This document shows, in pieces, positions 10,815 through 21,170 of a DNA stretch of 64,000 nt (position 1 is the first letter of the stretch; every line of letters starts with the position of its first letter). Location: positions 1,798,001 to 1,862,000 of the forward strand of contig WSYJ01000060.1 in NCBI GenBank assembly GCA_020186115.1, written 5' to 3'. This stretch comes from Histomonas meleagridis (taxonomy: Eukaryota > Parabasalia > Tritrichomonadida > Dientamoebidae). Position numbers and translations under genes: made by a program. The notes below the pieces were generated by a model, which had not been told where the DNA came from, ran no database searches, and saw only the letters and a program-made list of their open reading frames with translations.

Positions 10815-12017
10815 TTAGAATTCATACCCAAGGTTGCACAATCTGTTAATCACATGTTTTGCGTATGGAATTCTACACAATTCATCATAGTTTTCATACA
10901 CAACATAATAGATCGCTGTTTGCTGGCTATCACTTCCAAACTCAATGATCCTTTGGATCACGTAATTACCAAACTGATCACCGACCATTTTAGCGATTCT
11001 TTCTTCTTCGAACTCATCGTCATCACCTATGATTTCATTAAAAATCTCATTTCTTTGGTCTGCGTTTGCTCTTCTTATACATTTTTCGATTACATTTGAT
11101 GCGAATTTGTGAATTGAAAATTGATAAAAAGATCCTGAAAAATCTTTCAACAGGGCTGCAAACTCTTCATCTGTACCTGACTCTAATATGTTTTGTACGA
11201 CGTAATTGCCGTACTGATCTGTTGCTAATTCATTTGCGCACTTTAGTACTTCGCAAACTAACGGTTGTAACCGCTCCATCGGATACTTATCAAAAAGTTT
11301 CTGGATGACTCTGCAGCCGCAGTTATCAACAACAAGGGTAATAACGTGTGGTTTTAGCATTTTGACCATTTCATCAATACGGTGTGGAAGTATTTCAATG
11401 AATCTTTGAATAATGTGGTTCCCATTTGGAGATGAACACATTGGAATAATGTAGTTTTTAAGTGCTTCATATATGATTTCAACATTCTCCTTCGTGGTGT
11501 TTTCCATGTACTTTTGGAGAACTCTGCAGCTTGATTGTTGCTCAATAATTTTATGGAGATCTGAAAGAAAGAAATTAAGAAATCGCTTGTGCGTGTCTTC
11601 CGTTAGGTATTCACAGAGCTTTTGAATAACATAATTAGAACTGAGATCATATACTAACTCATCAAGATGTGGAATCAAACTGTTCATAATGACATTGCGT
11701 TCTGCTTGGTCACATGTATCGATTTTCTGTTGAAGTGTACGACAACCTTGTCGGTCTTTTGCCATATTATAATAATGAGTTGATATGAGGTTTTGATTAG
11801 GCGCTGCTACCGGATTAATCGAGTTGCAAAGTGTGCATATGTTTGCCGGTGATAGATGCTCACCTGTTATTGCTTCCCAAAGATCACTTTGAATCAAATG
11901 AACCTGGTGAGTTTCTGGAACATCCAGCTGGGGTATCTGACGTGAATATGGAATGTATGTTGGGGTTAAGCTCCTTGGAATGCTTTGTGGAATTATATCA
12001 AAGCTTTTCTGGTGCAT
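10815..12017 (-). CDS. Pumilio/PUF-family RNA-binding protein
   Basis: The 400-residue product has an 85-residue N-terminal region and a complete PUF domain of eight repeats. The RNA-reading triplets can be read directly: R1 CRTLQ, R2 NYVIQ, R3 CRVLQ, R4 NHIIQ, R5 CRVIQ, R6 NYVVQ, R7 SNVIE, R8 NYVIQ. By the known PUF code these favour A, U, A, U, A, U, G, U from R1 to R8, that is the classical site UGUAUAUA. PUF proteins bind 3' UTRs and repress or destabilise mRNA in the cytoplasm. The protein is nearly all RNA-binding domain; the long N-terminal regions of animal Pumilio are missing. Confidence 0.95.
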   Translation of the reverse strand: MHQKSFDIIPQSIPRSLTPTYIPYSRQIPQLDVPETHQVHLIQSDLWEAITGEHLSPANICTLCNSINPVAAPNQNLISTHYYNMAKDRQGCRTLQQKIDTCDQAERNVIMNSLIPHLDELVYDLSSNYVIQKLCEYLTEDTHKRFLNFFLSDLHKIIEQQSSCRVLQKYMENTTKENVEIIYEALKNYIIPMCSSPNGNHIIQRFIEILPHRIDEMVKMLKPHVITLVVDNCGCRVIQKLFDKYPMERLQPLVCEVLKCANELATDQYGNYVVQNILESGTDEEFAALLKDFSGSFYQFSIHKFASNVIEKCIRRANADQRNEIFNEIIGDDDEFEEERIAKMVGDQFGNYVIQRIIEFGSDSQQTAIYYVVYENYDELCRIPYAKHVINRLCNLGYEF

Positions 12018-12949
12018 AGTGCTGCCAACCCAATTGTAACCGAAAATTGCAAGTAATCAAAAAGCGGGCGAACGTTATTTTGTTTTAGCAGAACGTTTTT
12101 GTAAATTTTTCGATGGAGAAGAAAATATTTCCAATAAAAGCTAGAAAAGAAATAACACATTAAAATTAATATGTTTTCTTTGAATTTCTACTATAATTTT
12201 GATTATGTGTTTGCCAATTTTTCTTTTTAAACATTACCAATTTTTTAAAACTATTTATATTATCTTGGATAAAAATGACACCTATGTAACATTTACACTA
12301 GGAACTAAACTCTTCAACGGTGGCAATACTGCCATATTGGCATTTTAGAGATCTCTAAAGCTTGTCATGTACAACGATCATTTTTCACATCACAATTCCT
12401 TTAGAAATACAAAAGTGCTACTTTAAATAATTTTATTTTATTTATCAATATCTAATCGTTCAGTTTTGACTAAGTTTGTCGCCATATTTGAATAGGCATT
12501 AAATATATTTGTACGTCGGTTAGATTTCATGATAATTAATAATATTTCTTTGAAAAAGCGGGATCGTTTCCTATCGTTCGAAATTTACCCTTCAAAAATC
12601 GATTGAGAGGATTTGGAGGTTTGGTCTGCGGTTGTGTAATTGATCCCAAGAATATTTCTTTTTATGCGGTGGCATTAGAATTTTTCAAAAATCAAACGAA
12701 ACATTAATTTTAAAAGAAGAATACAAAAAACTCACTTTTATATTGAAACATTTTGTGATTACGATAATATCCGATAGAGCTTTTTTGTAGTCAAGTTGCC
12801 ATTTTTTTGTATACGTGCTTATCATTTTAGAATTTCAAGTGGCAATAAAAGAGTTAACTAGATACCAATTCGGAGGATGTTTTTACCTGTAATTAGATGG
12901 TTTTTAAAGAAGATTTTTTTGGTGAAGTGATTTGGTATACGTTAAAATA
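12018..12949. other. intergenic between Pumilio and centrin genes
   Basis: No convincing ORF or RNA gene is seen over about 930 bases; both flanking genes point away, so it must hold two promoters. A GGTTTGGTC string near 12618 resembles part of the ribosomal-protein promoter block described below but lies 330 bases from any ATG. A short TAGAGATCTCTA palindrome occurs near 12349. Confidence 0.4.
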
Positions 12950-13429
12950 ATGAACCAAAGCAAACAAGAGCTTTCTGAAGAACAAAAGCAAGAAATTCGA
13001 GAAGCTTTTGACCAGTTTGACTCAGACGGATCAGGAAGTATTGATGCTAAAGAATTAAAAGTAGCTTTGCGAGCACTTGGATTTGATTTATCTCGGGAAG
13101 AAGTTCGAGAAATGATTGCAAAGGTAGCTGGCAAAAATAGCCCATCCATAGATTTTAGTCAGTTTACTGAAATTGTTGGAGAAAAAATACTTCAAAGGGA
13201 TCCTTTGGATGAAATCTTAAAAACATTTGAATTATTCGATAAAGACAGAAACGGGAAAATATCGCTAAAAGACTTAAAAGCAGCCACTCTTGAGCTTGGT
13301 GAAAATCTTACAGATGAAGAACTTCGAGAAATGATTAAAGAAGCTGATCGTGATCTCGATGGTGAAGTAGGGAAAAATGAATTTATTGAGGTGATGAAAA
13401 AATCTGGATTATATGGTTCTTTTGAATAG
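12950..13429 (+). CDS. centrin
   Basis: The 159-residue protein starts at the first ATG (an in-frame TTG upstream is ignored). It has four EF-hands. EF1 ([12 protein letters not shown]) is canonical; EF2 ([12 protein letters not shown]) has lost the acidic ligands; EF3 ([12 protein letters not shown]) ends in Asp instead of Glu; EF4 ([12 protein letters not shown]) is canonical. The [19 protein letters not shown]-like start ([17 protein letters not shown]) and the C-terminal MKKSGLY favour centrin over calmodulin. Centrins are calcium-binding proteins of basal bodies and associated fibres, expected in a flagellate. Confidence 0.92.
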   Translation: MNQSKQELSEEQKQEIREAFDQFDSDGSGSIDAKELKVALRALGFDLSREEVREMIAKVAGKNSPSIDFSQFTEIVGEKILQRDPLDEILKTFELFDKDRNGKISLKDLKAATLELGENLTDEELREMIKEADRDLDGEVGKNEFIEVMKKSGLYGSFE

Positions 13430-13612
13430 GGGAAAATCAAATTTTTAATTGTATAAAATAGAAAATTAATACAATTTCATCTTGAGACTGAACAAGAGAT
13501 ATTAAAACTATGGGTTTTTTAAGCATTAAATCTGGGCCTGAAGAATGTGTTTAAAATTTTAAAGTTCAAAATTGGATAAAAATTTCGAAAAGCAAAAAAG
13601 AAAATAAATCAT

Positions 13613-14290
13613 TTACTCAGCTGCATTTTTTGGTTCATCTTTTTGGAACAATTCTGGTGGAAATGTCGTTCTAAATTTTTGAATCTCTGTGAAAACTTGC
13701 ATTAAATATTGGGACATAATACATGTAAAGTTTCTGAATGGAATTTCCAACTCTTTTGCACGTCTTTCTGATAATGATTTAACATTTGTTATGAATTCTT
13801 GATTTAACTTTTCGTATTCTTCCCTGTCTTTTGCTTTTTGATCTTCTGTTGCATCTTTAGCGGAAAGAGTTTTTTGATACTTGTCTAAAGCCTTCTTTCG
13901 ATCTTTCTTCACTTTTTCCATATTTAATACTTCGGCCTGGTAATTTGACAATATGGAAATAACATGTGGCTCAAGCCTTGGATGTAGGAAGTTAACTGTT
14001 AAAGCATCAAAATGCTTGCCAACGCTTAAAAATGTTTTTGCCTTCAATTTCGATTCTTGAGGAGCATCAATAAACCATTTGTCAACATCTTCACCAAGGT
14101 TAGCTGAAGTTCTAGAAAGTTTTTCAAGATGCGTTTGTAACTTAATTAAATAACCAATAATTTTATCTGTTTCGAGTGAAAGTTTTTTTAATTCTTGCTC
14201 AGCTGCATCATATTCAGGATCCGTTATTTTATCGCTAGATATAACATAATTTACAGCATTTGATGCTTTTTCAAGTAGGTTTCGAAACAT
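13613..14290 (-). CDS. BAR-domain protein
   Basis: The 225-residue product starts at ATG 14290; the upstream GTG in frame is ignored. Almost the whole length is charged coiled-coil helix: KITDPEYDAAEQELKKLSLE near the start, a central KKDRKKALDKYQKTLSAK stretch, and a last helix FRNFTCIMSQYLMQVFTEIQ. This is the three-helix BAR pattern of the amphiphysin/Bin3 type. BAR dimers bend membranes in endocytosis and trafficking. No SH3 or other domain is attached. It faces the centrin gene tail to tail. Confidence 0.75.
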   Translation of the reverse strand: MFRNLLEKASNAVNYVISSDKITDPEYDAAEQELKKLSLETDKIIGYLIKLQTHLEKLSRTSANLGEDVDKWFIDAPQESKLKAKTFLSVGKHFDALTVNFLHPRLEPHVISILSNYQAEVLNMEKVKKDRKKALDKYQKTLSAKDATEDQKAKDREEYEKLNQEFITNVKSLSERRAKELEIPFRNFTCIMSQYLMQVFTEIQKFRTTFPPELFQKDEPKNAAE

Positions 14291-14618
14291 TTTATAATTA
14301 CGGTTTTTTGGCACCGAAATAGCACTTTTTTTGAAATAACAAGAATTTCAGAACTTCAACATAGTTAATATAACAACCATTTACAACCAATAAATCATAC
14401 ACTTGGAAATTCCCTCTGCTGATGTTTGGAGAATTAGCAAATTAAGATGATCAAATTAAGATCTTAATTTTTAAAATTTGAATCACGTTTAGTAAAATAA
14501 AATTTTTTTGATGGGAATCCTATTAAAATTTAAAGATAAAAAATTTAGGTTTTCTCATTTTAATTTAAATTAAAAAAATGTTAGAGAAGTACAATATTTT
14601 TCTTTTAGAAATGACTAT

Positions 14619-14924
14619 TTAAGAACATATTCCTAACATTTGGCCTTCACCTTGAAGTTTAACAATAAAATGAGGGTTTTTAAGATTTTCAAATAATTTG
14701 TAATTATCATTTGAACTCATCTCATATGCAACAAAAAACAAAGTAGGGTTGCCGTTCGGGTACACTTGATATAATTCATTAAGGTACTTATTTATACGTT
14801 GAATATGAAAAAGTTGATTTCTAATTTTCATATTTTGTACATAATGAGTAACTTCTGAATCAAGACCACTTAGAGGAGGAGAAATCAAGAATTCGACATC
14901 TTCAGGTTTTAGGTAATTTTCCAT
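14619..14924 (-). CDS. small hypothetical protein (101 aa)
   Basis: Not recognised. The ORF starts at an ATG 6 nt after a TCACA initiator-like element and ends in TAA. The product is soluble and mixed alpha/beta, with a helical middle (MKIRNQLFHIQRINKYLNEL) and a YPNGNPTLFFVAYE strand-like stretch. Codon use resembles neighbouring genes. A real small gene is likely because of the initiator and clean ends. Confidence 0.55.
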   Translation of the reverse strand: MENYLKPEDVEFLISPPLSGLDSEVTHYVQNMKIRNQLFHIQRINKYLNELYQVYPNGNPTLFFVAYEMSSNDNYKLFENLKNPHFIVKLQGEGQMLGICS

Positions 14925-14927
14925 TTT

Positions 14928-14932
14928 TGTGA
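14928..14932 (-). promoter_or_regulatory. initiator-like element TCACA
   Basis: TCACA on the minus strand fits the trichomonad TCA(+1)YW initiator; its A is 6 nt before the ATG at 14924, inside the usual short leader distance. Confidence 0.45.
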
Positions 14933-15108
14933 TGTGTTTTTTGTGCGATATATATTTAATTCAAAAATTGAAAGATTACGGTTTTGTGGGCAGAAAAATG
15001 TTTGAATTCTATCGTTTTTTATTTTAAGGGTTTGCAGTAGTCAAAAAGTGGAACTCTGTTTGTGTATTTTTGAACTTTATCATGTTATGAAACAAATTTT
15101 AGAGCAAA

Positions 15109-17220
15109 TTATATCCATTGATCATTTTCGTTATTGAGAGTATTATTAAATTCTTTGTCAATGAATTCAGTTTTTCCTTTTCCATCTGATGAAGAAAATT
15201 CATCGTTTTTATTAGAACTTTGAGATGAAATTTGTTTTTTACTTCGTCGAGTAATAAAAATTATAATTCCTATAATCAAAAGAAGAATTATAACTGATCC
15301 ACATGTAATACCAACTAAAACACTTTTTGAAATATTCGAATTTTGTTGTGATTCAGTTTGAATAATTGCATCAAAGAAATTATAATAATAAGAATAATAT
15401 GATGAATATCGATATATTGTGTAATCAAAAAATACAATTTCGGTGAAAATAAAAGTATAACTTGATAATATTAAAGTAAATGATAATGTATTTGATAAAA
15501 ATGAGTTGATAACAGTTAATGTTCGAGTAATGTATAAAGAATGAGTTAATGTTAGTGAATACAATCCTGAATTTACAAGAATTGTTTCTCTAAAAATATT
15601 TGATTTAGTAAATGAATCTGAATTAGAAAATGTATTCGACATAGTAAGTGTAAAAGAAATTGACATGCTGAAAGTATTTGACTTAGTAAAGGATTCTGAA
15701 TTAGAAAATGTATTCGACATAGTAAGTGTAAAAGAATTTGATATGCTGAAAGTATTCGATTTCGTAAATGATTTTGTTGATGTAAATGTAGTTGTTGGCC
15801 ATGGATATTGAAAGCATTCATCAATTGGCGTACCCAATGATACTTGAAGTGGGCCAAAATTTGTTCCATGGAATAACACAGATGTCATAACATATGTTGT
15901 ATTAACATTATCAAAAGCAAGACTATTTAAATTTGGACATTCATAACCTTTAAAATAAATACATTTGAGATTCTCACAGTTTTGAAATGCTCTGGATCCA
16001 ATTTCATTCACACTTTCTCCTATAATTAGTGTTTCTAATTCAGAGCAAAACTGGAATGCATAAGAATCAATGAATGTCACTTTATCTGGAATTGTAACAT
16101 TTTTTATTGATATACAGTTTTGAAATGCATTACTTTGAATAACATTTACATTTTCCCCCATTGCCACTGTTTTTAATTTGCTACAAGTATGAAAAGCATA
16201 AGACTTAATTGTTGTAACGGAATCAGGAATTATAATATTCATTATCGATGGATGACGATAGAATGAATAACCATAAATTATTGAAACCGTGTTTGGTATT
16301 TCAAATGTTTTGAATGAAATTCCTTCTGGATAAAAAACAATAATTGAATATTTATTGTTATATAAAATTCCGTTATTATCATTCATATAACAAGTATTTT
16401 GATCAGATACATTGATAAATTCAAGATGATTACATCCCATAAAAACATTATATCCAATTGATGTTACTGATTTTGGAATTGTGATATTTCTTAATGAAAT
16501 ACAATTTTGAAATGCATAATTTCCAATTTTTTGAACAAAAATTCCAAATAAAATAATTTCTAATTTTTTACATGATGAAAATGCATACTTCATAATTGAC
16601 GTTATTGTATGACCGATTTCAACAGAAACGAGAGACTCCCAGTTAGAGAAATCATAGGATTGTATATTCACTATTCCACCATAAATTATAACATGAGACG
16701 CATTTTGATAAACGTTTTTATTAGAATATTCGCTATAATTTGAAATCACAAGTGTTCCATTCGATAAATCAAAGACTTCAAAAGCTTGCTTAAAAAATAT
16801 TATAAAACAAAGAGAAATAATGTTGTTCTTAAAGTTCTCTTTGATACAAAATCTTTGAAGTATTAATTTAAAAAAATAGCTAATTACATTAAGGAAAAGC
16901 GCAGTAAAAACTAATATAATTAAATAGAATATAATTGTTCCAATAATTTTTGGTAGGATTTGAATGAAGTTGATAAAGAAATGAAAAAAAGTTGGATTTA
17001 TATATAACCAATGTTGTTTTACTATTTTTACAAGCGATAATTTTGATATAAAATTAGAGCTTTTTCCTTTATTTGGTTGTAAAAGTAAATCCAAATTTTT
17101 TAATGACTTCAAAATGATTATGTTCTTAGTGAAATTGCAATAGTTAAAAAAAAGTACTTTTTGGATATCCGCTAAACTTGAAGAAATCATATACAAAGAC
17201 ATATCTATTTTCACCACCAT
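15109..17220 (-). CDS. BspA-like leucine-rich-repeat surface protein with Ser/Thr stalk and membrane anchor
   Basis: Product of 703 residues from ATG 17220. Residues 1-150 are unusual for the family: hydrophobic helices, including a strong segment IIGTIIFYLIILVFTALF, before a second hydrophobic stretch (NNIISLCFIIFFKQAFE) that resembles the usual signal peptide. LRR_5 repeats follow (CISLRNITIPKSVTSIGYNV, IPDSVTTIKSYAFHTC, IPDKVTFIDSYAFQFC and others). Next is a Ser/Thr-rich stalk of 26-residue repeats (SFTKSNTF...SFTLTMSNTFSNS), a transmembrane helix (VGITCGSVIILLLIIGIIIF) and a 50-residue charged tail. Such proteins are displayed on trichomonads and suspected in adhesion. The N-terminal extension may be an upstream fusion, so the true start may be internal. 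Confidence 0.85.
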   Translation of the reverse strand: MVVKIDMSLYMISSSLADIQKVLFFNYCNFTKNIIILKSLKNLDLLLQPNKGKSSNFISKLSLVKIVKQHWLYINPTFFHFFINFIQILPKIIGTIIFYLIILVFTALFLNVISYFFKLILQRFCIKENFKNNIISLCFIIFFKQAFEVFDLSNGTLVISNYSEYSNKNVYQNASHVIIYGGIVNIQSYDFSNWESLVSVEIGHTITSIMKYAFSSCKKLEIILFGIFVQKIGNYAFQNCISLRNITIPKSVTSIGYNVFMGCNHLEFINVSDQNTCYMNDNNGILYNNKYSIIVFYPEGISFKTFEIPNTVSIIYGYSFYRHPSIMNIIIPDSVTTIKSYAFHTCSKLKTVAMGENVNVIQSNAFQNCISIKNVTIPDKVTFIDSYAFQFCSELETLIIGESVNEIGSRAFQNCENLKCIYFKGYECPNLNSLAFDNVNTTYVMTSVLFHGTNFGPLQVSLGTPIDECFQYPWPTTTFTSTKSFTKSNTFSISNSFTLTMSNTFSNSESFTKSNTFSMSISFTLTMSNTFSNSDSFTKSNIFRETILVNSGLYSLTLTHSLYITRTLTVINSFLSNTLSFTLILSSYTFIFTEIVFFDYTIYRYSSYYSYYYNFFDAIIQTESQQNSNISKSVLVGITCGSVIILLLIIGIIIFITRRSKKQISSQSSNKNDEFSSSDGKGKTEFIDKEFNNTLNNENDQWI
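15585..15775 (-). repeat. 78-bp in-frame tandem repeat in the BspA stalk
   Basis: Two near-identical 78-bp units (26 codons) plus partial flanking copies encode the Ser/Thr-rich stalk, with the marker AATTAGAAAATGTATTCGAC near 15619 and 15697. Length variation between strains is expected here. Confidence 0.7.
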
Positions 17221-17915
17221 TTCCAACAACCAAATTACAGCTGAGAGAAGTAGACAACGTGAATTGATTTAACGTTCTCCATTATTAAAATGAAATTATC
17301 TTTATACCAAATTTGTTAATAGATCTTATATTTAGAAAATATACTCCCAAATGTATCATATTAAATAAACAAAATAATGTTTTGATAAATTAATCCCTTA
17401 TGAAAAATCTAAATTAAATATTTTTTTTCTAACTTAATTTTTGAAATTTTACGCAGAAGTTTTATTATATAATTTATTGCAAATAGATGTGTAATACACA
17501 TAAAGTTTAACTGTGGGATAATGTATTGTTCATAATGTCTCATTCAGATTTTCATTAACTATTGCTACATATATGTATACATATATTATTTTCAGGATAA
17601 AAATCACTCGCTCACTTCGGTCCATCGAAGTTCTGGTATTTTGTTTTTAAACATTGATTATAACCATTTTGAAAATTGCTATTTTAACCATTTTAAAAAC
17701 CAGTTGATATAACTTTGGCATATTGGGCAACGAAGAGCACATAAAATTATAAATAGGAAACAAAATCAGAATTAATTTCACTCTCCAACGTTGGAGAGTG
17801 AACTTTACATTCGACAAATTTATGTTAAAAATGAACGTACATCCTCACCAAATTGATACAAACCCGAACACAGTTTCACAATTTTTCTTTATCATAAAAA
17901 GCAATATTTCTTTCA
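17221..17915. other. intergenic with palindromes
   Basis: No ORF of interest. It carries a TATATGTATACATATA palindrome near 17570, an ACTTCG-N6-CGAAGT hairpin near 17615, and a perfect 26-bp palindrome at 17777. Confidence 0.5.
17777..17802. repeat. perfect 26-bp palindrome
   Basis: The half-site TTCACTCTCCAAC is followed directly by its exact reverse complement, without spacer or mismatch. It lies 114 bases past the stop of the TKL kinase gene and has higher GC than its surroundings. It could be a protein-binding site or a cruciform; the role is unknown. Confidence 0.75.
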
Positions 17916-20900
17916 TCAAAATGTCTGCGTTTTCATTTCCTCTTTATCTTTCCACTTCTCCACGAACGATCTCATGTACTCCGCTCTCTTATCATTTTCT
18001 GGGAGGAACGTCAACACGTTTTCTACGTAATCGATCAGTCTAATTGATCTAAAGAAGTCGTCGAGTGCCACTTTCTCGGACATTGTTTCTAATATCATTA
18101 GCGCCGCCTTTATTATCTTCGGGTAATGGAAGTTTGGCTCTCTCAGAACCTGACTTATTGACTGGAGTATCTCGTTGAACACGTCTGGTTTTATCAGCTT
18201 CTCCTTATCTACAGCTGCGAGTAATCTGAATGATTGTAATACTATTACAGGTGTATCTTGTCTCGTTATCCTTAGTATGTACATCTTTAAGTCCTCCACT
18301 TGCACACAAGTTGGGTCTGCCTTTACTATTGCAACTAAGGTATCGAGAATTGTTTGTTTTAATGAGAACTCATATAATAATGAATGTAATAAACATGACG
18401 CAACTAAAGATATTTGAGGTATTTCAATGTTATATTGTATTACGTTCATGAGTATTGTATATGATGAATTAGTATCAATGATTGATGATGATATTAATAA
18501 TTGTACAAATATCTCTAAGATATCATTCTCATCTAAGATATGACATCCTAATTCATGCATAGACATTGATAATATTAAGCGTATCGCAGCATTGACCATG
18601 GTTTGATCTCCAGATAATGATGAAGCTAATAATAATACAATTCGTTCGATGGCTTCTTCATTACGACAAAATTCTTCAGAGATAGTTAACGCTGAAAGAA
18701 TTTGTAGTCGAGGTGTATTATATTCTTTCATCTCTAATAACGTTTTAAGGATTTCATGTTCACTTATTTGACGTGGTGCTTCATTACGTTTCGATAAACA
18801 AAATAATAAAAATAAATGTATCGAAGTGTTCTCGGATGATTTTATACAATTAGATAATATCGAAAGAAATGTGGAATCTAATATTAATTGATCTAAGACA
18901 TGTGGCGTATTCTTTTCGATGTCTAAGATTAAGTTACGGAATATTACACTTAAGTTTTTGTTCTTTGTTAATGACTCTAAAATATTACGTATTAATTTTG
19001 GTAATATTTCTGAATCATTCTTTAATAACTTAATAATACATTCAATGAACTTCTTTTTAACTTTATATTTCGGGATAATAAAATCTGCAAATATTCGTAA
19101 TTGTTCTTTTGTAAATTTGTTCTTAAAGTTTTGGGAACATAAATATTCCGAACATAATATTACGATGTTCGAAATAGCAGTAAATGTTTTCTCATCATTA
19201 ATATCATCTTTAGTAACATATGGTAATGATTCAGAGATAATTGGCATATAAGTTCGTGATTGAATAATATTATCTTTAAAACTTGATATGAATTTTAATA
19301 TATATTCATTAGGCGTAGGATCTCTTTCACCAATTAAATGTATAATTTGTGTTAAAAATATTAACATTCGTTGACATAATAAATCTTGTGGTATAGATGT
19401 AGCAAAGATTAACGCAGAGATGTTACCTTCTTTAGTATGCATTTCTAAGGTGGTCTTAAACATGTTTTCACCACCTTTACGAAGAAATGTCGAATATTCT
19501 TCGTAATCTTTGATGAGAATTTTACTTGCTAATAATAAGATCGATGGAAAATTGGTCTTGGAACTAACTAATTCATCAATGATTTTGGAGTCGCGTAACT
19601 TCTTCTTTAAGACACTGTCCATGTTTTTATAGATAAATGTGACAATACTAGAAAAATATTTATGTTGTGGATCATGTAATACTTTGAATAAATAGTCATA
19701 ATTAAGAGGAGGACAATGATGTTCATTCTTAATCTCTTTGAAATTAAGAGGCTCACTGTTAGGAAAGAAGATTTGACCACTATCAAACATGGAAACAATC
19801 TCTTTAAATGTGGGGCGTTCTTTGGGATTCTTACTCCAACATTGAGTAATGAGCTTTTTAAGGCCTTTGGGGGATTCTGGAGGTAAAAGTAGACGCCAAT
19901 TATGTGTAACAATATGATCATAAATTTGATCTTTTGTTAAGTCTGCAAATGGTACATTCTTCATTAACATCTCCCAAAGAACTATAGCATATGAATAAAC
20001 ATCAACTTTAGATCCATAATGATTTCGAGTTAAAATTTCAGGCGCTGTATAATTAGGTGTTCCAACATCAGCTACCATATCATTTCCTTCTGTTTTACCA
20101 CTTAATCCAAAGTCAGCTACATAAGCATTATCATATGAATCAAGTAAAATATTAAGAGTTTTAAGATCACGATGAACAATCTTTGTCTCATGGAGATAAG
20201 ACATCCCAACAGCAACTTGATAGGCGATTTTGGTGAGTTGGGATGGCGTTAACGGTGGGTGATCGATTTGTTTGGAGCGGTGAAGTCTCTCAAAAAGTGA
20301 ACGTCCTGAGCAATAACGAGTGTAAATCCGATTCGGGTAGTAAAGATGTGCACCAACGAGCTCAATAACAAAAGGGAAGCGAGCTTTATCCATGGTGAGA
20401 ACTTCAATACAAAACGATAAAATAGAGTTCACTGAAATTCTATCACTTCGAATTTCTTTAACTGCAACAATCTCTGATGTCTTAAGAACAGTACCACGGT
20501 AAACAGTGCCAAAACCTCCAGTACCTAGAATTTCATTTTCATGAATAAAAATATCTTCATTTTCAATATTGATGTGTTTAACACCACTTAACTTACGATC
20601 AATCTCCTCTTTCTTAGCACGTGTGATATAAAGCCTTTTGACTAGAATCGTTTTAAGAGTTAATTCTCGTTTTTTGGTTTCTTCATCTGATGTTGGTTTG
20701 TATTCTTGAAGATATTTGAGAATTTGATTGAAGTCATATGATAAATTAATATCATCTTGTTCAGCTTTATATTCTATTTGAAATTTTTCTCCAAATTTCG
20801 CTTCAAAATGAATTAATTCATGTTTGAATTCTTCACGCCATTTGGCAATACAATTTGGATAATATAGTATATCATCACTATGAACCATAACAAGTTTTTC

Positions 20901-21170
20901 AAACCAATTTTCAGGTAGAAAATCCTTGATTACTTCTAAAACTTTGTGTAAAATTTGCTCTATATTTGCAAGATAAGGAATTTCTTCTTCAGTTACCTTC
21001 TTATTTTCTTTATCAGCTTCTTCTTCCTTTTTAAGAGTATTGATAAATCCATTAACATGTTCATAAAAATAAACAATCATGTGATAAAATATATAACATA
21101 CTTTAGTTTCCTTTTTGAATTGACTTATTAAGTTCTTGATTTTGGCAATATACTCAGAGATGTTGCCCAT
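17916..21170 (-). CDS. TKL-family protein kinase with armadillo/HEAT-like C-terminal region
   Basis: The 1084-residue product starts at the second of two in-frame starts (ATG 21170; the other is TTG). Residues 1-200 are helical. The kinase domain (about 208-470) is complete: glycine loop GTGGFG (216-221), VAVK lysine 238, helix-C Glu 256, HRD at 333-335, DFG at 353-355, APE at 376-378 and a VDVYSYAIVLWEML motif typical of TKL kinases. Residues 480-1080 are leucine-rich helical repeats of armadillo or HEAT type. Trichomonads have a large expansion of kinases with this layout, likely in signalling; the substrate is unknown. All catalytic residues are present, so it should be active. Confidence 0.92.
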   Translation of the reverse strand: MGNISEYIAKIKNLISQFKKETKVCYIFYHMIVYFYEHVNGFINTLKKEEEADKENKKVTEEEIPYLANIEQILHKVLEVIKDFLPENWFEKLVMVHSDDILYYPNCIAKWREEFKHELIHFEAKFGEKFQIEYKAEQDDINLSYDFNQILKYLQEYKPTSDEETKKRELTLKTILVKRLYITRAKKEEIDRKLSGVKHINIENEDIFIHENEILGTGGFGTVYRGTVLKTSEIVAVKEIRSDRISVNSILSFCIEVLTMDKARFPFVIELVGAHLYYPNRIYTRYCSGRSLFERLHRSKQIDHPPLTPSQLTKIAYQVAVGMSYLHETKIVHRDLKTLNILLDSYDNAYVADFGLSGKTEGNDMVADVGTPNYTAPEILTRNHYGSKVDVYSYAIVLWEMLMKNVPFADLTKDQIYDHIVTHNWRLLLPPESPKGLKKLITQCWSKNPKERPTFKEIVSMFDSGQIFFPNSEPLNFKEIKNEHHCPPLNYDYLFKVLHDPQHKYFSSIVTFIYKNMDSVLKKKLRDSKIIDELVSSKTNFPSILLLASKILIKDYEEYSTFLRKGGENMFKTTLEMHTKEGNISALIFATSIPQDLLCQRMLIFLTQIIHLIGERDPTPNEYILKFISSFKDNIIQSRTYMPIISESLPYVTKDDINDEKTFTAISNIVILCSEYLCSQNFKNKFTKEQLRIFADFIIPKYKVKKKFIECIIKLLKNDSEILPKLIRNILESLTKNKNLSVIFRNLILDIEKNTPHVLDQLILDSTFLSILSNCIKSSENTSIHLFLLFCLSKRNEAPRQISEHEILKTLLEMKEYNTPRLQILSALTISEEFCRNEEAIERIVLLLASSLSGDQTMVNAAIRLILSMSMHELGCHILDENDILEIFVQLLISSSIIDTNSSYTILMNVIQYNIEIPQISLVASCLLHSLLYEFSLKQTILDTLVAIVKADPTCVQVEDLKMYILRITRQDTPVIVLQSFRLLAAVDKEKLIKPDVFNEILQSISQVLREPNFHYPKIIKAALMILETMSEKVALDDFFRSIRLIDYVENVLTFLPENDKRAEYMRSFVEKWKDKEEMKTQTF

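Noticed and set aside
10734-11308. Open frames on the + strand at 10734-11099 and 11066-11308
   Set aside because: They are antisense shadows of the Pumilio gene.
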